64,000 nt of DNA from SAR116 cluster bacterium AG-337-N21. GTDB lineage: Bacteria; Pseudomonadota; Alphaproteobacteria; Puniceispirillales; Marisalimonadaceae. Positions 19,802 through 27,469 of this stretch are shown here, in pieces. Location of the stretch: positions 114,045-178,044 of the forward strand of contig QBZZ01000002.1 in assembly GCA_003282145.1 (NCBI GenBank), read 5' to 3'. The notes beneath the pieces are model-generated. The model saw only the letters and a list, made by a program, of their open reading frames with translations. It made no database searches and was not told the DNA's origin. The position numbers and the translations under genes were made by a program. How positions within the stretch are numbered: position 1 is the stretch's first letter; each line of letters opens with the position of its first letter.

Positions 19802-20926
19802 ATGAATAGGAATACCAATAAATTTTCCTCTGAGACTATAATTACTGTTTTTTTTTCAAAACTGTTAAAAATAAATTGGATAATTATATTTTGTTTGATT
19901 TTTTTAGGATTAGTTGGTGTAGCGTCATTATATTCTGCTGCAGGTAGTGATTGGCATCCCTGGGCAAGGAACCATTCGATCAGATTAATTTTTGGATTTT
20001 GTTTGATGTTTGTTATTGCGTTTATTCCATTTCAATTTTTTATGAAGTATAGCGTTTTATCGTTTATTTTAGGTATCTTTGCGCTAATCTTGGTTAAAAT
20101 TATAGGTTCAGGAAGTGTACAAAGATGGATATCTTTTGGTAGTATAAATTTCCAACCCTCTGAGATTATGAAATTAGCGCTAATTTTAATTCTTGCAAAA
20201 TACTTTGACCATATTTCAAAGATACAACTTAACAAACTTATACCGTATATTATTCCAATTTTAATTATTATGATACCTGGTTTTTTAGTAATTTCTCAAC
20301 CCGACTTAGGAACTGGTTTAACAATAATTTTACTTGGACTTTCTATATTATTCTTCGTAGGAATATCAATGAAATTTGTAATTTTTTCCATATTAATATC
20401 AATTTCGTCGGTCCCGTTTATTTGGCAACAATTATATGAATATCAAAAAAATAGAATTCTAGTTTTTCTAAATCCAGAAATGGATAGTTTAGGTAGTGGT
20501 TATCAAATAATACAATCAAAAATTGCAATAGGCTCTGGAGGTTTATTTGGAAAAGGATATTTATTGGGAACCCAAAGTAGACTAAATTATTTACCTGAAA
20601 AACATACAGATTTTATATTTACACTAATTTCAGAAGAGTTGGGTTTTTTGGGATCAATTTGTATTATTTTAGTATTTTGTTTGTTGATTGTATCAATTAT
20701 GAAAATTTCTTTTAAGGTTGAAAGTCTTTTTTCAAAAGTAGTGGCGTTTGGAATAGGTTTTTTAATTTTTCTTTATTTAAGTTTAAACATAGGTATGGTA
20801 TGTGGATTACTTCCAGTCGTGGGTGCACCGTTACCTTTAGTAAGTTATGGGGGGACTTCCTTGTTAACAGTATTAATTGGTGTAGGGATGGTATTAAGTA
20901 TCAATATTCATGACAAAAAAATGTGA
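19802..20926 (+). CDS. mrdB: SEDS peptidoglycan glycosyltransferase RodA
   Basis: Polymerises lipid II for cell elongation as partner of PBP2. It is an integral membrane protein with about ten hydrophobic segments. SEDS hallmarks visible are GSGSVQRWISFGSINFQPSE, SQPDLGTGLTIILLG, PEKHTDFIFTLISEELGFLG and VVGAPLPLVSYGGTSLL near the C-terminus. The length of 374 is normal. It closes the shape operon and the SbmA-like gene follows after 27 bp. Confidence 0.97.
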   Translation: MNRNTNKFSSETIITVFFSKLLKINWIIIFCLIFLGLVGVASLYSAAGSDWHPWARNHSIRLIFGFCLMFVIAFIPFQFFMKYSVLSFILGIFALILVKIIGSGSVQRWISFGSINFQPSEIMKLALILILAKYFDHISKIQLNKLIPYIIPILIIMIPGFLVISQPDLGTGLTIILLGLSILFFVGISMKFVIFSILISISSVPFIWQQLYEYQKNRILVFLNPEMDSLGSGYQIIQSKIAIGSGGLFGKGYLLGTQSRLNYLPEKHTDFIFTLISEELGFLGSICIILVFCLLIVSIMKISFKVESLFSKVVAFGIGFLIFLYLSLNIGMVCGLLPVVGAPLPLVSYGGTSLLTVLIGVGMVLSINIHDKKM

Positions 20927-20953
20927 TAAAAGATATTTATTGTAAGGAAAAGA

Positions 20954-21940
20954 ATGTTCAGATTTTTCGTAATTAGAAAATGGCTTCTATGGTCTTGGTT
21001 AGGATCATTTGTTATTTTGTCATCATTATGGGTACAAGTTAAAATTGATGTTAAGATAAATGAATGGTTTGGAAAATTTTATGATATGATTCAAAAAGCT
21101 TTAGCTAAACCAAATGCAATTACAATTGAAGAATATTGGGAAAGTTTATTTTCATTTATATCTTTAGCAGGTTTGTACGTTGCTGTTTACGTAGTGATAA
21201 GTTTTTTTACAGCTCATTATTTATTTAGATGGAGAGCATCAATGGTAGAATGGTATCACTCAGTTTATGACAAAGCTAGCAAGATAGAAGGTGCTGCTCA
21301 AAGAGTACAAGAAGATACAATTAAATTTTCACGTATAATGGAATCTTTGGGAACAAGTCTAATAGAGTCAATGATGGTACTATTTCAATTTATTCCAATT
21401 TTATTAGGACTTTCTATAGGGATACCAATTTATTTTTTTGGAGATTGGCAATATGGATTGATTACTGGTGCATTATTATGGACTTTAGGCGGTACAATTT
21501 TTTTAATAGCTCTTGGTTGGATTTTAAGATTAGTAGGTGTAGAATATGACCTACAAAAAAAAGAAGCGGCTTACAGAAAATTGCTAGTTATAGCTGAGGA
21601 TGATGGTTCTGTTAGACCAAAGAGGATAGAAGAGCTATTTAATGATGTGAGGTCAATACATTTTTTGAGTTATATTCGTTATTTATATTTTAATGTTGGG
21701 CGAATGGCATATTTACAGGCGAACGTTTTATCAGCATATGTATTTCTAGCACCTGCAATTGTCGCAGGTGTAGTAACTCTTGGAGTAATGCAGCAAATTA
21801 TTAGAGCCTTTGGAAGAGTGGAGGGATCGATGCAATATTTATTAAAAGCATGGCCGACTATTATAGAGTTAGCAAGTGTTTACAAAAGATTAAGAGAATT
21901 TGAAACGAAAATATTATATGATGGTAAATTTAAAATATAA
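20954..21940 (+). CDS. SbmA/BacA-like inner-membrane transporter
   Basis: Related to SbmA/BacA, proton-driven importers of peptides and antibiotics that in rhizobia also affect very-long-chain fatty acids on lipid A. The protein (328 residues) has about six to seven membrane segments and the family pattern INEWFGKFYDMIQKAL, FRWRASMVEWY, GAAQRVQEDTIKF and FGRVEGSMQYLLKAWPTI. It is shorter than E. coli SbmA (about 400), mainly at the ends, as in a common alphaproteobacterial subgroup. It lies 27 bp behind mrdB with an AAGGAA box, so it may share the shape operon. Substrate is unknown. Confidence 0.85.
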   Translation: MFRFFVIRKWLLWSWLGSFVILSSLWVQVKIDVKINEWFGKFYDMIQKALAKPNAITIEEYWESLFSFISLAGLYVAVYVVISFFTAHYLFRWRASMVEWYHSVYDKASKIEGAAQRVQEDTIKFSRIMESLGTSLIESMMVLFQFIPILLGLSIGIPIYFFGDWQYGLITGALLWTLGGTIFLIALGWILRLVGVEYDLQKKEAAYRKLLVIAEDDGSVRPKRIEELFNDVRSIHFLSYIRYLYFNVGRMAYLQANVLSAYVFLAPAIVAGVVTLGVMQQIIRAFGRVEGSMQYLLKAWPTIIELASVYKRLREFETKILYDGKFKI

Positions 21941-21956
21941 TTTTGTAAATTATTAA

Positions 21957-22757
21957 ATGATTGAACTGCAATTTTCAATTGGTATTCTGAGTTGGAGAGG
22001 ATACGACAGTTTAAAAAACTCACTTATTTCATACGAAAAAAATGGTCTGTCAAAATTAACAAAAAAAAAGTTTATTTGTTTACCTGAATATGATGGAGAA
22101 GGAATTAAAATAGCTAACAAGTTTGATTATAAGCCTATTTTAATTAGAGAAAACATTGGAATTCTTGGGGGTTTCAAAGAATTAGCAAAACAAATGCCCA
22201 AAGGGCCAATTTTGTTATTAGAAAATGATTTAGAGTTAATTGAGAATACAAAAACTACATTTAATCAAATTCAACAATCAATTGATAATCTTTATAAACA
22301 TAATGCAATTCAAGTAAGATTAAGAAGCAGGTTTGATCCTGGAGAACCTTTTGTAGGTCTGGTCAAATACCAAAAATATTGGTCGGATCATTTTTTTTGT
22401 TCTATTAAAAGATTTTTTAGACCAAAAAAGGCAAAAAAATTAATTGGAACTTCAATATACTCAATTCAAAATCCAGAAATTCGTCATCCCAAATATATAA
22501 AAAAACTAACAAATGGGTTTTATTTAGTACCGAGCTCAACTCTAAATTGGGCTAATTTAGCGATTTTAGTTGATCGTGATAGCTATTTAAGAATTATCAT
22601 AAAAAGGGCCGAAGAAACTAAATCGAAGAAATATATTAATGGTTTCAAAAATGTGGAAATTGAATTAAATAGTATTTGGTGGTCAAAAAATAATTTCAAA
22701 ATCCTATTAGCACCTGGCTTGTTTAAGCACAATAGGCTATCGGATCGAGGTTATTAA
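21957..22757 (+). CDS. Glycosyltransferase family 2-like protein
   Basis: The N-terminal part reads like a GT-A fold: FSIGILSWRGYDSLKNSL, ENIGILGGFKELA and a possible nucleotide-sugar/metal motif LLLENDLELI (ExD in place of DxD) near residue 90. The C-terminal half is basic (KRFFRPKKAKK) and has no recognised domain. There is no signal peptide or membrane segment, so it is probably a cytosolic or peripheral enzyme of surface-glycan synthesis. It starts 16 bp after the SbmA-like gene and converges on glmU. Donor and acceptor cannot be predicted. Confidence 0.6.
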   Translation: MIELQFSIGILSWRGYDSLKNSLISYEKNGLSKLTKKKFICLPEYDGEGIKIANKFDYKPILIRENIGILGGFKELAKQMPKGPILLLENDLELIENTKTTFNQIQQSIDNLYKHNAIQVRLRSRFDPGEPFVGLVKYQKYWSDHFFCSIKRFFRPKKAKKLIGTSIYSIQNPEIRHPKYIKKLTNGFYLVPSSTLNWANLAILVDRDSYLRIIIKRAEETKSKKYINGFKNVEIELNSIWWSKNNFKILLAPGLFKHNRLSDRGY

Positions 22758-22769
22758 CTTGTCATTTTA

Positions 22770-24056
22770 TTATTTTTTCTTTTTGTTTACTTGGTAAGCT
22801 CTCCCAATAGAAAGTGTATTATTAGGAATATCTTTGTTGAAAGTACTCCCAGCTCCCAGTGTAACATTTTCACCAATTTTAATTGGAGCGATAATTGTCG
22901 AGTTAGACCCTACAAAGGAGTTTTTACCAATTTTAGTTTTTTGTTTATTTTTTCCATCATAGTTACAGGTTATTGTTCCTGCTCCAATATTTGTAGACGA
23001 ACCGATTTCACTGTCACCAATATATGATAAATGATTTACTTTAACATCTTCTGAAAGTTTGCTTTTTTTAATTTCAACAAAGTTGCCTATTTTAGAGTCT
23101 TTGCCAATAACGCTGTTTTCTCTTATCCTTGCAAATGGGCCAATTATAGATCCTGATTTTATTCTACATTTTTCTAAATGAGAAAAAGATTTGATTTCGA
23201 CTGATGATTCAATAATAACATTTTGGCCAATAACAACATTAGGATGTATCACAACATCTTTTCCAAATTTAGTGTCATGATTGATAAAAATAGTTTCAGG
23301 ATTTATTAACTTAACACCTTTTAACATAGCGTTTCGTCTTAATAAATTTTGAGAAATTTTTTCTGCGACTGACAAGTCGACTTGATTGTTGATTCCTATA
23401 ATTTCCTCCTCTTTTATTTCAATAAAAGATATTTTCTTATTTTCTTTATTTAAAATATTGACAAGATCAGTTAAATAAAATTCTTTACTAATTAAATTTT
23501 CTTGAATTTTGTTCAATTGATTTATTATTGAGCTATGAATTGCCATGACACCGCCATTACAGAATTCTGAATGTATATTTCTTTCTTCAGCATCTTTTTG
23601 CTCTATAATTTCAATAGGTTCATTTTTATTTGAGAAAATAATTTTTCCATAGTTATTTTTTTCAATTTTTTTAAAGCCAGTTATTACAAGTTTAGTTTTA
23701 TTATCAAATGCCTTTATCACCTTATTAAAAGTTTTAGATGTTAAGAAAGGTGTGTCCGCAAAACATACAAGTATTACACCTGTAAATTTTTTAAGCAAAT
23801 TAGAAGCTTGTTTAACAGCATCACCAGTACCTTTTGGTACTTTTTGAATTACGGTTTCAAAATTGTTACAAATCCGTTTGAATGCTTCACAATTTTCAGG
23901 GATAACAATTATACATCTTTTTACGTTCGCTGACTTGTTAGCGTCAATTACTCGCTCAAGCATTGTTTTTCCAGAAATTAAGTGCAATGGTTTAGGAATA
24001 TCTGAAAACATCCTACTACCTTTTCCAGCACTTAAAATTATTGAACAAACTTCCAT
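22770..24056 (-). CDS. glmU: Bifunctional GlcN-1-P acetyltransferase / UDP-GlcNAc pyrophosphorylase
   Basis: Makes UDP-GlcNAc for peptidoglycan and LPS. The N-terminal uridylyltransferase has SAGKGSRMFSDIPKPLHLI and CFADTPFL. The C-terminal left-handed beta-helix has hexapeptide repeats from about residue 245 to the end, with the acetyltransferase motif VNHLSYIGDSEIG and NIGAGTITCNYDGK. At 428 residues it is about 25 shorter than the E. coli enzyme, mostly at the C-terminus. It is divergent from glmS, with a 92-bp shared spacer, so the two hexosamine genes face away from each other. Confidence 0.96.
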   Translation of the reverse strand: MEVCSIILSAGKGSRMFSDIPKPLHLISGKTMLERVIDANKSANVKRCIIVIPENCEAFKRICNNFETVIQKVPKGTGDAVKQASNLLKKFTGVILVCFADTPFLTSKTFNKVIKAFDNKTKLVITGFKKIEKNNYGKIIFSNKNEPIEIIEQKDAEERNIHSEFCNGGVMAIHSSIINQLNKIQENLISKEFYLTDLVNILNKENKKISFIEIKEEEIIGINNQVDLSVAEKISQNLLRRNAMLKGVKLINPETIFINHDTKFGKDVVIHPNVVIGQNVIIESSVEIKSFSHLEKCRIKSGSIIGPFARIRENSVIGKDSKIGNFVEIKKSKLSEDVKVNHLSYIGDSEIGSSTNIGAGTITCNYDGKNKQKTKIGKNSFVGSNSTIIAPIKIGENVTLGAGSTFNKDIPNNTLSIGRAYQVNKKKK

Positions 24057-24148
24057 AAAGGTGTTATATCTCTTAACATTGTAAATATAAAGCTTAAAAA
24101 TTTTACAAGAATATACCTTTATTAATTATTTTTTAAAAGAGGCTAAGT

Positions 24149-25996
24149 ATGTGTGGTGTAGTTGCTGTTTTAGGTAAAGAAAATGCAAGCCAACTTGTTA
24201 TTGAGGGTCTAAAAAAACTTGAATATCGAGGTTATGATTCAGCAGGCATTGCTTCTGTTTCCCAAGGACTATTACAAACAATAAAATCTGAAGGCAAACT
24301 ATCAAATTTGATTAGAAAGTTGGATTTATCAATGAAAGAAAAATTATATTTTGATAATTCTATAGCATTAGGCCACACAAGATGGGCAACACATGGAAAC
24401 ATAAGTTTTGAAAATGCTCATCCTTTAACTAGCGAGAACAAAATAGCTGTTGTACATAATGGAATAATAGAAAACTTTGAAATTTTAAAAAAAGAACTAA
24501 AATCACTAGGTTATAATTTTAGAAGTAAGACAGATACAGAGGTTTTACCTCATTTATTTATGAAATATATTAAAATGGGCAATGATCTTTTGGAAGCAGG
24601 CAGACTAGTGCTTAAAGACATTAAAGGTGCATTTGCTTTTGTTGCGATGAGTGTAGATTTTCCAAACCAATTATTTGTCTCAAGAAATTCATCTCCTCTA
24701 GCTATAGGGTTGGGAGATAATGCGAATTTTATAGGTTCTGATGCTCAATCTATAGATCATCTAACACAAAGAATAATTTATTTAGAAGATGGTGATCATG
24801 CACTATTAAGAATTAACAAGATAAATATTTTTGATAAAAACTTTAAAAAAGTAAGCAGAAAAATAATCAATGTTCAAGCTGAAATAGGTTTGATTACAAA
24901 AGGTGGCTATAAACATTTCATGGAAAAAGAAATATTTGAACAACCGGTAGTCTTACCTCAAACCACATCAAGTTTTGTTAAAGATAATTCTGAAATAAAG
25001 ATTGATCTTGATAAATTAGGCTTTGAAAACAAAAAAACTTTAATTATTTGCGGTGCAGGTACAAGTTATTACGCTGGAATAGTAGGTAAGTATTGGATTG
25101 AACAAATTGCTGATATACCCGTCATTGTTGATCTTGCTTCAGAATATAGATATAGAAAACCATCGATTTTCGGTCAAAGTTCAATGTTAGTTATTTCTCA
25201 ATCTGGTGAAAGTTTAGATACCTTAATGGCATTGAGGTATGGGAAAAAATTAGGTCTTAAAACAAATGCAATTGTAAATGTAGAGGGAAGTACTATTGAT
25301 AGAGAAGTTGACAATAGTCTATATACTAGGGTTGGACCAGAGATAGGTGTTGCAAGTACAAAATCATTTACATCCCAACTTGTTGTTTTATTTTTAATAG
25401 CTGTTGGTTTAGGTAAAAAGTTTAACAAATTGAAAACTCCACAAGTTGAAAAAAAATGTCAATTCATGAATTTGTTACCTAATGCTATCGCTACTATGTT
25501 AGAAACAGAAAATCAAATTAAATTAATTGCTAAAAACATAAAAAATGCAAAGAGTGTGATTTTTCTAGGTAGGGGTTTTTTGTATCCTCTAGCCCTGGAA
25601 GGTGCGTTAAAATTAAAAGAGATAAGCTATATTCATGCAGAGGGATTTGCTGCAGGTGAAATGAAACACGGTCCAATTGCACTTATAGAAGATAATGTTC
25701 CAGTCATAATGTTTTTAGTATCAGATGGTAATGAAGACAAAGCAATCAGTAATTTACAAGAGGCTTATTCTAGAGGAGCAAAAATTATTTTAATTGCGGA
25801 TAAAAAATGTATTGATAAAGCGACTTTTGCACATTTTACAATAGAAATAGCTGAATTTGAAAATGAATTTAAATCTTTATTATCTCCCTTATTGATGTCT
25901 ATTCCTGCTCAGTTGTTAGCTTATCACGTTGCCAAGGAAAGAGGCACTGATGTTGATCAACCAAGGAACTTAGCAAAGTCTGTCACCGTCGAGTAG
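24149..25996 (+). CDS. glmS: Glutamine-fructose-6-phosphate aminotransferase (isomerizing)
   Basis: First step of hexosamine synthesis: makes GlcN-6-P from fructose-6-P and glutamine. The N-terminal nucleophile Cys2 is in MCGVVAVLG; the glutaminase domain has GHTRWATHG and HNGIIEN. Two SIS domains follow (about 290-430 and 460-600) with ICGAGTSYYAG, SQSGES and PRNLAKSVTVE at the C-terminus. Length (615) is standard, so the gene is complete. Its last 12 codons and stop (25958-25996) occur a second time, diverged, at 27014-27052; the accessory island starts directly behind this gene. The end of glmS is a well-known integration target (attTn7 lies next to it in other bacteria). Confidence 0.98.
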   Translation: MCGVVAVLGKENASQLVIEGLKKLEYRGYDSAGIASVSQGLLQTIKSEGKLSNLIRKLDLSMKEKLYFDNSIALGHTRWATHGNISFENAHPLTSENKIAVVHNGIIENFEILKKELKSLGYNFRSKTDTEVLPHLFMKYIKMGNDLLEAGRLVLKDIKGAFAFVAMSVDFPNQLFVSRNSSPLAIGLGDNANFIGSDAQSIDHLTQRIIYLEDGDHALLRINKINIFDKNFKKVSRKIINVQAEIGLITKGGYKHFMEKEIFEQPVVLPQTTSSFVKDNSEIKIDLDKLGFENKKTLIICGAGTSYYAGIVGKYWIEQIADIPVIVDLASEYRYRKPSIFGQSSMLVISQSGESLDTLMALRYGKKLGLKTNAIVNVEGSTIDREVDNSLYTRVGPEIGVASTKSFTSQLVVLFLIAVGLGKKFNKLKTPQVEKKCQFMNLLPNAIATMLETENQIKLIAKNIKNAKSVIFLGRGFLYPLALEGALKLKEISYIHAEGFAAGEMKHGPIALIEDNVPVIMFLVSDGNEDKAISNLQEAYSRGAKIILIADKKCIDKATFAHFTIEIAEFENEFKSLLSPLLMSIPAQLLAYHVAKERGTDVDQPRNLAKSVTVE

Positions 25997-26005
25997 GTTT
26001 GAGTG
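25997..26005 (+). repeat. 9-bp direct repeat, left end of module 1
   Basis: GTTTGAGTG starts on the base after the glmS stop and occurs again at 27003-27011, directly before the displaced glmS 3'-end copy. The two copies delimit a 1006-bp unit. This fits a duplicated target, an attachment core or paired recombinase-arm sites; the sequence cannot decide between them. Confidence 0.5.
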
Positions 26006-26013
26006 GTTAAAAC

Positions 26014-26062
26014 TCTGAACCAAAATATGCTAATTTTCTTTCTTTTATAGTCTCGGTTCAGA
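26014..26062. repeat. 8-bp inverted repeat between glmS and the recombinase-like gene
   Basis: TCTGAACC at 26014-26021 and GGTTCAGA at 26055-26062 form a perfect inverted repeat with a 33-base interior. It lies within the 77-bp spacer before the small recombinase-like gene. It could be a recombinase or autoregulatory binding site, or a weak terminator for glmS. The corresponding spacer behind the second glmS end does not keep this repeat. Confidence 0.4.
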
Positions 26063-26073
26063 CAAACAAATTA

Positions 26074-26346
26074 ATGAGTAAAAGAGGTGGAGTAGGGTAT
26101 TCCAAGTCCCAAAAAAAAACTCACGATTTAATTAAATCACTTCACAAAAGTGGTTTGGATTATCGAAGAATTGCATATCATTTAAACGCTAAAAACTTAA
26201 AGACATATAATGGTAAAGAATGGAAGGGAAACCATGTCTACGCAATATTGAAAAGATACAAAGAAAGAGAACAAAAATTAACTCTAGAACAAGAAGTTTT
26301 TAAATCAGAAATCTCCAAGTTCGAGGTGAGGTGGGAAAGAGTTTGA
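26074..26346 (+). CDS. Small stand-alone Recombinase-domain-like DNA-binding protein
   Basis: A 90-residue basic protein. Residues about 18-60 (LIKSLHKSGLDYRRIAYHLN, then KTYNGKEWKGNHVYAILKR) match the pattern of the 'Recombinase' domain that follows the catalytic part of large serine recombinases (I..LN..G..T..G..W....V..IL). The catalytic serine resolvase domain is absent; nothing upstream could encode it. A charged tail (REQKLTLEQEVFKSEISKFE) ends in VRWERV. A broken relative in the same orientation lies at 27130-27420 at the same distance from a second glmS 3' end, and a more distant broken relative at 29815-30072. The pairing with glmS ends suggests a role in targeting or mobility of the element; that is inference. 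Confidence 0.7.
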   Translation: MSKRGGVGYSKSQKKTHDLIKSLHKSGLDYRRIAYHLNAKNLKTYNGKEWKGNHVYAILKRYKEREQKLTLEQEVFKSEISKFEVRWERV

Positions 26347-26435
26347 TGTAAAATATATGGCGTTTTGATAAGGTCTAAGTTAAATTTAAATATGAAAAGC
26401 AACAATTTAATTTAAAAGTAAAATGGGATTAAATA

Positions 26436-26981
26436 GTGTTTAAATTTAAATTTTTTTTGATTATTCATTTTTTAATTTTTTTATTTACAGGTAGAAGTTA
26501 TGCTTTGGAGAAGTATCAAGTTCTATTAAAAAATGATTTATTAAATTATGTAAGTTGCTATAAAAATCAGAATTATATTTGTATGTCTTCTTATGTCCTT
26601 CCAGAAGTTATAAAAAACTTAGGGGGTGTTCAAAATTTTATTAAACTTATGGAGACTGTTCCTGATATGTTTAGAAAAAGTGGTATAGAACTACTTCCTA
26701 ACTTATTTAACACTGGTACTCCAAGTCCAATAATAACAGATACAAAAAATATAATTTCAATTATTCCTACAATAACGCCGGTTAGATTTAATAATGCAGA
26801 CGGAGTAATAAAAGGTTTTATAATCGCGGTATCAAGAAATAAAGGAAGGAAATGGTTTTATGTTGAAGGTAGTAATGAAGGTGAACAATATTTGAAAAAA
26901 CTATCTAGAGAAATTTACGAATTAATAAAGTTTCCCCAGAAGACATTAAATGTTAATAACAAAATTATTAAACTGGAATAA
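26436..26981 (+). CDS. Secreted protein of unknown function (cargo of module 1)
   Basis: 181 residues beginning with a GTG and a clear signal peptide (FFLIIHFLIFLFTGRSYA, cleavage after about residue 23). The mature part has two cysteines close together (YVSCYKNQNYICMSSY), which may form a disulfide, then a region VQNFIKLMETVPDMFRKSGI and a C-terminal half with VIKGFIIAVSRNKGRKWFYV that resembles a beta-rich domain. No family was recognised. It is the only other gene inside the 1-kb unit bounded by the 9-bp direct repeat, so it would be the cargo of that element. Codon use is AT-rich like its neighbours. Confidence 0.65.
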   Translation: MFKFKFFLIIHFLIFLFTGRSYALEKYQVLLKNDLLNYVSCYKNQNYICMSSYVLPEVIKNLGGVQNFIKLMETVPDMFRKSGIELLPNLFNTGTPSPIITDTKNIISIIPTITPVRFNNADGVIKGFIIAVSRNKGRKWFYVEGSNEGEQYLKKLSREIYELIKFPQKTLNVNNKIIKLE

Positions 26982-27002
26982 ATATATCAACACATAGAAT
27001 TT

Positions 27003-27011
27003 GTTTGAGTG
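27003..27011 (+). repeat. 9-bp direct repeat, right end of module 1
   Basis: Second copy of GTTTGAGTG (first at 25997-26005). It ends two bases before CAACCAAGG, where similarity to the glmS 3' end begins. Confidence 0.5.
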
Positions 27012-27013
27012 TT

Positions 27014-27052
27014 CAACCAAGGAAACTTACATCAACTTTAACCGTGGAGTAG
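27014..27052 (+). repeat. Displaced, diverged copy of the glmS 3' end (attachment-site remnant)
   Basis: Thirteen codons here read QPRKLTSTLTVE-stop against QPRNLAKSVTVE-stop at the true glmS end (25958-25996), with no gap. The first nine bases (CAACCAAGG) are identical, the last fourteen including two bases past the stop match 13 of 14, and the middle is diverged. Nothing upstream belongs to glmS. Elements that integrate into a gene's 3' end usually bring a replacement end and push the old one to their far side; this is the expected relic. Spacing to the broken recombinase-like gene (135 bp from the stop to its LIKSL codons) nearly equals that in the intact module (132 bp). Confidence 0.75.
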
Positions 27053-27053
27053 G

Positions 27054-27061
27054 TGAGATCA
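27054..27061 (+). repeat. 8-bp direct repeat, left end of possible module 2
   Basis: TGAGATCA lies two bases after the stop of the displaced glmS end and recurs at 30149-30156. The arrangement copies that of GTTTGAGTG around module 1. Eight bases is short, so this is suggestive only. Confidence 0.35.
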
Positions 27062-27129
27062 GTCTTTACTATACCCGTGGAATGTATTCAATATATCTGT
27101 GTTTTAACTTCTCAATTCAATTTAATAAC

Positions 27130-27420
27130 CTTAATCCCCAATATAATTCCCAACGATACACTGATAAGCATCTAAAACTTTATAAACTCATTAAGTCGTT
27201 AAGATAGAAGGAATGAAGTTACAAAAGAATGTTCAAATATCTTAATGAAGAAGGTGTTTTAACTGCAAATAATAAGGAATGGGGAATAAGTGGGGTATTA
27301 CTGGAAAAACTGTGTCTATTCGGTTCTCAAACGACATAAAAAGAGAGAAAACCGATTAAAGAATATGCAGATAATATAAACAGTATGAGGAAAAATGAAG
27401 GTTATTTGGGAAAGGAGTAC
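27130..27420 (+). pseudogene. Broken copy of the small recombinase-like gene
   Basis: Collinear with the intact gene at 26074-26346. The readable protein starts near NSQRYTDKH, continues LYKLIKSLR, then meets stops at 27205-27207 (TAG) and 27214-27216 (TGA) exactly where the intact protein has its KSGLD segment. It resumes as YKRMFKYLNEEGVLTANNKEW, shifts frame near 27285-27300, and goes on as VYSVLKRHKKREN and, after two more stops, KMKVIWER, matching the end of the intact gene (SKFEVRWER). Similarity over the full length with at least four stops and one frameshift means a decayed gene. A TTG-initiated open frame at 27001-27207 is only its intact front part plus upstream sequence. Confidence 0.8.
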
Positions 27421-27469
27421 ATACTGATTTAATCTTTATTAACTCATTGACAAAACTTTAGATAAATTA

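Noticed and set aside
24057..24148. glmS ribozyme or riboswitch upstream of glmS
   Set aside because: The spacer is only 92 bp, AT-rich, with no conserved ribozyme core; the glmS ribozyme is known from Gram-positive bacteria.
27001..27207. TTG-initiated 68-codon open frame
   Set aside because: It runs through the displaced glmS end and into the front of the broken recombinase-like gene; it is explained by those relics and has no ribosome binding site.
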